This document shows, piece after piece, positions 7,035 through 11,715 of a stretch of DNA of 11,715 nt. The notes under the pieces were generated by a model. It worked only from the letters and a program-made list of their open reading frames with translations. It ran no database searches and was not told where the DNA came from. Made by a program: the position numbers and the translations under genes. This stretch comes from Ramicandelaber brevisporus (Eukaryota > Kickxellomycota > Ramicandelaberales > Ramicandelaberaceae), in assembly GCA_025201865.1 (NCBI GenBank), contig MU603295.1, forward strand, positions 1-11,715, read 5' to 3'. The stretch's first letter is position 1, and each line of letters opens with the position of its first letter.

Positions 7035-8675
7035 ATGACCAGGCAAAACAACAAACAGGACACAGCGCAGATCGGGGAAGGACTGGTGACGCTGAGCAGT
7101 CTCGGTGATCACGATGATGCGCTCGATCAAGCGACTTTAGATCCCAGTCGGCTGTCGTCAGCTGGTTTGCGCGCACTTGAAGAGCGCAGGAGACGGCTTG
7201 GAGAATACGAATTCCAGCGCGTTCGACGATTCATTCCAGCACCTACAGATGATGCCCGAGTCCGTGCCAGATTGTGTGAGCTGTTTGACATGAGGACGTA
7301 CGAGCCAAGCAGTGCGAGAGAAGGTGCATTTAGCAGACGAGAGCGGCTGTTGGATGAACTAGCGAGAAGACCAGACACACCGGAGCATCAAGCAGCGTTG
7401 GCACGGATCAACCAAGAGACAACTTCAGCACAGCCAACAGCAACACCTGAAGCGAAGGAAGAAGCAAGCGAATCCGAATCCGAAGATGAAGCGATGGATA
7501 TTGAGATGGCACCGACATTGGGAAGTGAGGCTCTTCTTGGAGCGAGACGAGAGATCGCCATATTCTCACTTCATCGAGCGCGTGTCAGGTTACAGAATGA
7601 ATCTCAGCAGAAGCAGAAGCAGCAGTTGCAGAATCAGCATGTCCGAAACCCACACATGGTTCCAAGTCAACTTCGATCGCAGCTTGCTAGCGATCAACAT
7701 CGGCAACATGCACAACAGTATCGGATAACACCTACATTGGCAATCTCACAGCGGATGGATGGCAGTGCAGTTAGTCGAATCAGAGCTTCGCCATGCTCCA
7801 CAATGGCTGCAACTGCAAGCTGGTCCGGCGCTGTCAAGCTGTGGGATCTGCCATCTGGTCAACTTCGGCACGAGTTTGCTGGACACAGCAATACGAAGGT
7901 TGGCGCATTGGCTTTCGGTCCATCAGGCAATATCCTGGCAAGTGGCGGCTATGACGGCTCGCTTCATTTATGGAATGTGCACTCTCGAGAAGCGATCACC
8001 AGAATATCAACTTCACATGCTGGCCGAATTGGATCAGTTGAGTTTCATCCAAATGGCAAACACTTGGTGTCGACTGGATACGACAATACATGGCGTCTAT
8101 GGGATGTTACCTCGACTGGTGCACCATTGCTCACTCAGCCTGGCCACGCCAATGCTGTCCATGCTTGCTCAATTCATCCAGATGGCTCTCTCCTTGCAAC
8201 TGCAGGTTTAGACAAAGCAGTGTACATTTGGGACTTGCGAACCGGCCGAGCAATTGCGTCGTTTTCAGACTCTGCTGAAGCTCTCTACGCTTGCGCGTGG
8301 AACCCATACGATGGATACCACTTGGCAACCGGCGGTGCTGACAACTCGATTCGGATGTACGATTTAAGACAAGTCAAGCAGATTCAAACAATTGCGGCCA
8401 GCTCTTCGCTGATATCGGATCTGTACTTTGGTCAGTGTGACGAAAATGGTGCCAAGGTGCTGGCCAGCAGTTCATTTGATGGAACTGTCAAATTGTGGTC
8501 GACAGGTGAGGGCCATCATCAATCGCACCAAGTTGGTTCCATACCGAGTCATCCTGGTGGGAAGACGGCATCGGTGACAATCGCGCCGAATGGCTCGTGG
8601 ATGGCCGCATCTGGATTCGATTCTAGCTTCAAAGTGTGGACATTTAGCGACGACGACGATACATTAACATTTTGA
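7035..8675 (+). CDS. PRP4: U4/U6 snRNP protein PRP4 (PRPF4-type WD40 protein)
   Basis: PRP4 is the WD40 subunit of the U4/U6 and U4/U6.U5 snRNPs and acts with PRP3 in the nucleus during spliceosome assembly. From the ATG at 7035 (A at -3) it encodes 546 residues, close to human PRPF4 (522). The frame is open upstream to 6891 only via a TTG and overlaps the ADCK2 end, so that extension is rejected. An SFM-like segment (DDARVRARLCELF through FSRRERLLDELA, about 72-113) is followed by an acidic patch (EASESESEDEAMDIEM) and a Gln-rich linker. A seven-bladed propeller runs from about residue 244 to 542, with blade-ending strands AVKLWD, SLHLWN, TWRLWD, AVYIWD, SIRMYD, TVKLWS and SFKVWT. Spacing from the ADCK2 stop is 127 bp, with a pyrimidine-rich leader just before the ATG. 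Confidence 0.93.
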   Translation: MTRQNNKQDTAQIGEGLVTLSSLGDHDDALDQATLDPSRLSSAGLRALEERRRRLGEYEFQRVRRFIPAPTDDARVRARLCELFDMRTYEPSSAREGAFSRRERLLDELARRPDTPEHQAALARINQETTSAQPTATPEAKEEASESESEDEAMDIEMAPTLGSEALLGARREIAIFSLHRARVRLQNESQQKQKQQLQNQHVRNPHMVPSQLRSQLASDQHRQHAQQYRITPTLAISQRMDGSAVSRIRASPCSTMAATASWSGAVKLWDLPSGQLRHEFAGHSNTKVGALAFGPSGNILASGGYDGSLHLWNVHSREAITRISTSHAGRIGSVEFHPNGKHLVSTGYDNTWRLWDVTSTGAPLLTQPGHANAVHACSIHPDGSLLATAGLDKAVYIWDLRTGRAIASFSDSAEALYACAWNPYDGYHLATGGADNSIRMYDLRQVKQIQTIAASSSLISDLYFGQCDENGAKVLASSSFDGTVKLWSTGEGHHQSHQVGSIPSHPGGKTASVTIAPNGSWMAASGFDSSFKVWTFSDDDDTLTF

Positions 8676-8735
8676 AAGAAGAAGAAGAATGATAAATACT
8701 TTTTAATACTCTCTTTTTGTCTTCATTTTTAATGA
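8676..8735. terminator. Shared convergent 3' region of PRP4 and the first NAT
   Basis: The stops of PRP4 (8673-8675, plus) and the NAT (8736-8738, minus) are 60 bp apart. The gap is A-rich then T-rich on the plus strand, with ATAAATA at 8692-8698 and T runs after it, giving A/U-rich 3' ends in both directions. Both polyadenylation regions must lie here or inside the opposing gene, so the two transcripts probably overlap at their 3' ends. Confidence 0.45.
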
Positions 8736-9881
8736 CTAGGAAGTATAATGTTCACCGTTGAACCAATCCATGTGCTTTCCGAGATACTCCATCTCATCTG
8801 CGCTGAGTACTATGCCAAAGTATTTCTTATAGAGTGCAGCCAACTCTTCTGCAGTTTCGCCAGTGGCTACTGTCATCGTTTCGTTGTTATCTGCATCATA
8901 CTCGCGAATCGTGAACCTCGCAAAGTAGTTGGACACGAAACCGGCCGGTGTGGCAATGTAGCCAAACGACGCTTTGTTGAAGAAATTGTCTTGACTGCGC
9001 GATACATAGAATGCTGGGATGGTGATATCATTTGGATACACCTCTGTTGTGGAGAACACTGTGCGCAGTTCCCAGTCACTGACAGAGTTGCTCCGGCCAT
9101 TGAACACCAGTGGTCCATCTTTGGCAGTGTTTTCAGCGACAGCATTCTTGGGTTGTGGAGAACGCGCGAGAAAGGCAAGCAGTGGCTCATTCAAGAACGA
9201 TGCAGCATCAGCACGGCGAATGGGACGAATGACGCACTGCTCGCCAAAGAATCCAGTGATGACTTTACTGCGACCACTTGGATCAAGCAGGACAGGAACT
9301 GACGGCTGGCCACGTCCAAACCCGACATCGACAAAGTATGTGCTTTGGTCGATTAATATCAACAAGGCGATGTGAGCATATCCACCCGAAGCTATCGCAA
9401 CACCGTCTAGAGCTCCGTCGATTTCAGTCATCACTGCTTCCTCATTGTTGCCACGACTTTGAATGACCAGCGGGAATGATTCCAGTGTAACTCTACCGCT
9501 GATGACAAAGACACGAAATCCGATTGATGCCAACACAGCGCGCATCAGCGAGTTCTGTTCAAAGCAAACACCACCTCGCTTGCGCTCAACCAGCTTGTGG
9601 AAGATGCTGTTCCCATCCACTTTGATTTCAAATTGATCACCAACGAGCATTCGGCGTGTAATGTTCTCGAATGGAATCGCCAGCTGGTGCGCTTTGATCA
9701 CTGTGCTCAGCGTCTCGAGTGTTGCCGGTGGCTTGCTGGCAGCGTTGAAGGTGCTGTCGAGCCCGACGCGTGCAAAGTAAGCATCGAGCTGCGTGTCAGC
9801 CAAAGTGAACCACGCTGGCGCTGGTGTAAGGCGCGAGTTCTGCGGGTTCTTGGCAGCTGTTGAAGTGTTGAGCGCAAGCAT
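8736..9881 (-). CDS. NAT: Arylamine N-acetyltransferase (NAT), complete
   Basis: NATs transfer an acyl group, usually acetyl, from CoA through a cysteine thioester to arylamines or hydrazines. In fungi some detoxify plant or environmental amines. From the ATG at 9879-9881 the product has 381 residues; a longer frame to 9974 needs a TTG and translates a pyrimidine-rich leader. The N terminus has the family pattern IPFENI (near residue 70). The catalytic triad is intact: Cys106 in RGGVCFEQN, His170 in YAHIALL and Asp185 in YFVDVGFG. His-Asp spacing is 15, as in human NATs, but Cys-His spacing is 64 rather than 39, so about 25 residues are inserted (around FPLVIQSRGNNEEAV). The C-terminal part includes PNDITIPAFYVS, FGYIATP and EELAALYKKYFG. 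It is convergent with PRP4 and is a paralogue of the partial NAT at the right edge. Substrate and acyl donor cannot be told from sequence. Confidence 0.92.
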   Translation of the reverse strand: MLALNTSTAAKNPQNSRLTPAPAWFTLADTQLDAYFARVGLDSTFNAASKPPATLETLSTVIKAHQLAIPFENITRRMLVGDQFEIKVDGNSIFHKLVERKRGGVCFEQNSLMRAVLASIGFRVFVISGRVTLESFPLVIQSRGNNEEAVMTEIDGALDGVAIASGGYAHIALLILIDQSTYFVDVGFGRGQPSVPVLLDPSGRSKVITGFFGEQCVIRPIRRADAASFLNEPLLAFLARSPQPKNAVAENTAKDGPLVFNGRSNSVSDWELRTVFSTTEVYPNDITIPAFYVSRSQDNFFNKASFGYIATPAGFVSNYFARFTIREYDADNNETMTVATGETAEELAALYKKYFGIVLSADEMEYLGKHMDWFNGEHYTS

Positions 9882-10171
9882 TAGGTTTTCGGAGTTCGCT
9901 GTGTGGAAGGATTGAACACTCTTTGAGAAGAAGAAGTAGAAGTAGAAATAGAAGCGGCTCGGCTCCTCCCCCAAGTCTCAATCTTAAGCCAGTCACTGTC
10001 CTGCATACCCAGATCATCACTTTCTAAATTGGGCAAATCTGACTGGTTCTAGTTACACTGTTAGAATCGAACAAGAATAGGATCCATATTCAAAACAAAG
10101 CGATAATTGAGGAGCAAAAGTTATGATTTAAATGGAAGACAGGAACTCTGATGCAACCGATGTGCTTGTGT
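9882..10171. promoter_or_regulatory. Spacer holding the NAT promoter, with a pyrimidine-rich leader
   Basis: These 290 bp lie upstream of the NAT and downstream of the small secreted protein gene, both on the minus strand. On the minus strand a CT-rich tract (about 9921-9955, repeats of CTTCTA and CTTCTT) lies 40-75 bases before the NAT ATG, preceded by a G-rich GGGGGAGGAG block. AT-rich sequence including TTTAAAT lies further upstream near 10128. No gene is seen; hydrophobic Leu-rich translations of the CT tract are artefacts of its composition. Confidence 0.4.
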
Positions 10172-10396
10172 TCAGCAGGGGCCAGTGCAGCTATTGCCTC
10201 CCAAAATGCAGCGAGTAGTAGGAATACACGGAGTGCCAAAGCCAGACAAACAGCGACAGAAGTCTGAACTAGGGACAACTGGGGCAGCATCTGGCTTGAC
10301 GGTGGCTGGTACGGACGGATTATGGTCCAAGCCTGGTGCAGCAGAGACAATGACTGCGAAAAGCACGGCGGCGGCGGCGAAACGGACAGTCTTCAT
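10172..10396 (-). CDS. Small secreted cysteine-rich protein (74 residues, six cysteines), family unrecognised
   Basis: From the ATG at 10394-10396 (A at -3) the frame encodes 74 residues ending in Cys-TGA. Residues 1 to about 20 form a textbook signal peptide: MKTVRF, then a hydrophobic AAAAVLFAVIVSAA core, with cleavage likely after Ala19 or Ala20. A Pro/Ala/Val-rich spacer (21-46) follows, then a compact C-terminal domain (47-74) with all six cysteines, at 47, 49, 57, 63, 70 and 74 (C-x-C-x7-C-x5-C-x6-C-x3-C). An even number of closely spaced cysteines suggests three disulphides. The domain has Arg48 and Arg62 and no acidic residue. I recognise no named family; a secreted effector-like, antimicrobial-like or cell-surface peptide are all possible, and no activity should be assumed. 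It lies between two NAT paralogues on the same strand. A longer frame to 10465 uses a TTG and would bury the signal peptide, so I reject it. Confidence 0.72.
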   Translation of the reverse strand: MKTVRFAAAAVLFAVIVSAAPGLDHNPSVPATVKPDAAPVVPSSDFCRCLSGFGTPCIPTTRCILGGNSCTGPC

Positions 10397-10498
10397 CTTG
10401 AGTATATTTGCGAAAATGGATGAGGAAAGGCGAGCGTACGGAGAGAATTGCTGTGCAAAAGCCAAATAACATGTGCAGTCACCGTCAAATATGACCGG

Positions 10499-10506
10499 TA
10501 TTTATA
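10499..10506 (-). promoter_or_regulatory. TATA box for the small secreted protein gene
   Basis: On the minus strand TATAAATA lies 103 bases upstream of the ATG at 10396, matching the eukaryotic TATAWAW consensus. Distance and orientation fit a TATA-driven, possibly regulated, promoter and support the small gene being real. Confidence 0.5.
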
Positions 10507-10947
10507 ACATCTCAAACAAACCTGGCGATGTTGGTAGGTGGATGAAGAATAGGATTTTGGCTGATTCCTCATTAGAGTGGTGTCCGTAGCAAAATGCAGA
10601 CTGGTTTCCAACTGTGATGTGATGAAATGGCTTCACTAACAAAATGGTGGCTTACTCATTGATGAGGAAGGCATGTTAAACCATTGGTTGAATGCCTGTT
10701 GTAGAATCAGGTGGGATCATACTTTGGCTGTCACAGTGTGAGACAATCCGAGCTTCATACGAGTTGACTGAGAACCAACTCCAAGCCACGCAACTCCCCA
10801 ACATTCTTCTTTTCGCTGCCATTTACCTCACTTACTCGCTCCCTACTTGACCTGGTCAGTGATGAGCTAACTTTCTACTTTGGAACACCTGGAGACACTG
10901 GCTACAGCGGCTGCTTCTGGAGAAGCAACAAGCCTCTATCTTCGTTT
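10507..10947. other. Intergenic stretch with no recognised gene
   Basis: I see no convincing gene in this stretch. A 52-codon plus-strand frame (ATG 10692 to TGA 10850) has a hydrophobic stretch (PNILLFAAIYL) but no known domain and is near chance length. Another plus-strand frame without ATG runs from about 10755 to 11075. A consensus splice-donor-like AG/GTAAGT occurs on the plus strand at 10976-10983, but no matching exon chain could be assembled. No tRNA-like or long repeated structure was seen. Confidence 0.4.
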
Positions 10948-11217
10948 TCACACAACTGTATCAATACTCGGTATGAGGTAAGTCATCACTGGCGAGTCGT
11001 CTCCAATTCCAAACGACGTACTACACAGCCAAGAGGGCTCATTGTTGCCACAGCATGTTGCCTGATAAGTTGGTGAATATACACTGAAGCGACTAAAACA
11101 ATTCGATTTATAGAACGAAATATAAGTGAACGAACAAGCTGTACAGGTGTATGTGGTGTTGTGAATGGCAGCATGCCGAGAAAAAATGAGTGTGAGAAGT
11201 GCCTTGATATTCGGCAT
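10948..11217 (-). CDS. Doubtful small ORF (89 residues, six cysteines)
   Basis: From the ATG at 11215-11217 the minus strand encodes 89 residues. The first residues (MPNIKALLTLIFS) resemble a short signal peptide, but the hydrophobic core is brief and followed by RH, which is poor for secretion. Six cysteines fall at 25, 28, 40, 55, 56 and 65 (C-x2-C-x11-C-x14-CC-x8-C), with an N-glycosylation sequon NTT at 20-22. A T6 run near the end of the hydrophobic stretch (about 11181-11186 on this strand) is a possible frameshift point. A plus-strand frame without early ATG (about 11077-11331) overlaps it and also carries clustered cysteines (ECEKC, HSCG). At most one is likely real, and neither has a recognisable family. 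It could be a small secreted protein, a decayed copy of one, or noise. Confidence 0.25.
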   Translation of the reverse strand: MPNIKALLTLIFSRHAAIHNTTYTCTACSFTYISFYKSNCFSRFSVYSPTYQATCCGNNEPSWLCSTSFGIGDDSPVMTYLIPSIDTVV

Positions 11218-11400
11218 TCTTGCGGGATTAAACAATTTCGGACTCTTGCAGACTTACTTTCTATGGAAAAGTGCATTATCACTGCATCTATTATTCTATC
11301 ATTGAACCTTAAATTGAAAGTGCAATATTAAAAACAAACAAACTATGTATCATTTTACTATTAAGTTATAATAATGAAACAAATCCTAATCGCCGCTTAT
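11218..11400. other. AT-rich spacer, presumed 3' region of the second NAT
   Basis: This interval follows the stop of the right-edge NAT on the minus strand. It is AT-rich, with runs such as AATATTAAAAAC (about 11325-11336) and TATAATAATG (11367-11376). It probably contains that gene's 3' UTR and poly(A) site. No independent gene is supported. Confidence 0.35.
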
Positions 11401-11715
11401 TCACTGTTGGTTGTTACGGAACAGGTTAAAGTTATTTTCCAAGTACTGCCTCTCTTCGTCATCGAGCGAGACACCAAAGTACTTTTCGTACAGCAGTGCC
11501 AGTTCCTCAGCATTCTTGGCGTCGATTGTCGTCTTGTGTTCACTGCCATCAGCAGCATCAAACTCGCGGACCGTAAACTTTGTGTACACATTTGTGACGT
11601 ACCCAGTTGGTGTGGCAATGTATGCAAGTGGTATCGAGTTGAAGAAGATCTGTGAACCGTTTGAGATGAAATACGCGGGTGGGATGATATCGTTTGGGAA
11701 GGTCTCGCTTGCCGT
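11401..11715 (-). CDS. NAT: Second arylamine N-acetyltransferase (NAT), C-terminal part only
   Basis: The minus strand is open from the right edge (11715) to a TGA at 11401-11403, giving 104 C-terminal residues; the N terminus and catalytic triad lie outside the window. The segment aligns along its whole length with the end of the first NAT. Compare FPNDIIPPAYFIS with YPNDITIPAFYVS, LAYIATPTGYV with FGYIATPAGFV, FTVREFDA with FTIREYDA, and AEELALLYEKYFGVSL with AEELAALYKKYFGIVL. It ends NLFRNNQQ, a few residues shorter than the first copy. Same strand, 1.5 kb apart: a tandem duplication with clear divergence. The internal GTG at 11589 is not a start. Whether the copy is intact cannot be judged here, but the visible part has no stop or frameshift. 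Confidence 0.9.
   Translation of the reverse strand, partial: TASETFPNDIIPPAYFISNGSQIFFNSIPLAYIATPTGYVTNVYTKFTVREFDAADGSEHKTTIDAKNAEELALLYEKYFGVSLDDEERQYLENNFNLFRNNQQ

Noticed and set aside
9764-9769. ACGCGT-like hexamer within the NAT coding sequence
   Set aside because: It lies inside the coding region, well downstream of the start, so it is not treated as a promoter element.
9882-10020. N-terminal extension of the NAT and a Leu-rich hydrophobic ORF in another frame
   Set aside because: The NAT extension needs a TTG start, and both translations read a CT-rich leader whose composition yields Phe/Tyr or Leu runs.
10692-10850. 52-codon plus-strand ORF with a hydrophobic stretch
   Set aside because: Short, no known domain, and no convincing splice partner; not distinguishable from chance.
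10976-10983. Plus-strand AG/GTAAGT splice-donor-like site
   Set aside because: No upstream exon with a start and no downstream exon in a compatible frame could be assembled; the recognised genes here need no introns.
1-11715. CRISPR arrays, insertion sequences, rRNA or tRNA genes
   Set aside because: No spaced direct repeats, transposase-like frames, terminal inverted repeats or cloverleaf-like sequences were seen; the gene content is nuclear eukaryotic.

Overview
The window is eukaryotic nuclear DNA. It carries a RAD17 checkpoint clamp loader, an ER membrane complex subunit (EMC6), a mitochondrial ADCK2-type UbiB protein, the spliceosomal WD40 protein PRP4 and arylamine N-acetyltransferases (NATs). 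Genes are packed 60-300 bp apart on both strands. Every recognised gene reads as one uninterrupted frame, so introns are rare or absent here. Compact intron-poor genes, CAA/CAG and Asn/Ser/Gly low-complexity inserts, duplicated NATs and a small secreted cysteine-rich protein together suggest an early-diverging fungus or a fungus-like unicellular eukaryote. The lineage is inferred; no marker in the sequence settles it.

Layout, left to right. (1) Positions 1-385, minus: N-terminal part of an unrecognised disordered protein that runs off the left edge. (2) 540-3671, minus: RAD17. (3) 3968-4315, minus: EMC6. (4) 4472-6907, plus: ADCK2-like UbiB protein, divergent from EMC6 across about 156 bp. 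(5) 7035-8675, plus: PRP4. (6) 8739-9881 plus its stop at 8736, minus: a complete NAT, convergent with PRP4 across only 60 bp. (7) 10172-10396, minus: a 74-residue secreted six-cysteine protein. (8) 10948-11217, minus: a doubtful small ORF, also with six cysteines. (9) 11401-11715, minus: C-terminal third of a second NAT that continues past the right edge.

The left two thirds (RAD17, EMC6, ADCK2, PRP4) is housekeeping sequence from four unrelated pathways: DNA-damage checkpoint, ER membrane protein insertion, mitochondrial coenzyme Q biology and U4/U6 snRNP assembly. The right third (9.9-11.7 kb) looks accessory: tandem NAT paralogues on the same strand enclose about 1.5 kb of sparse DNA with one convincing small secreted protein gene. 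That interval is the most likely place for something undescribed. Apparent N-terminal extensions of several ORFs depend on TTG or GTG codons, so the starts given here are the first in-frame ATG.
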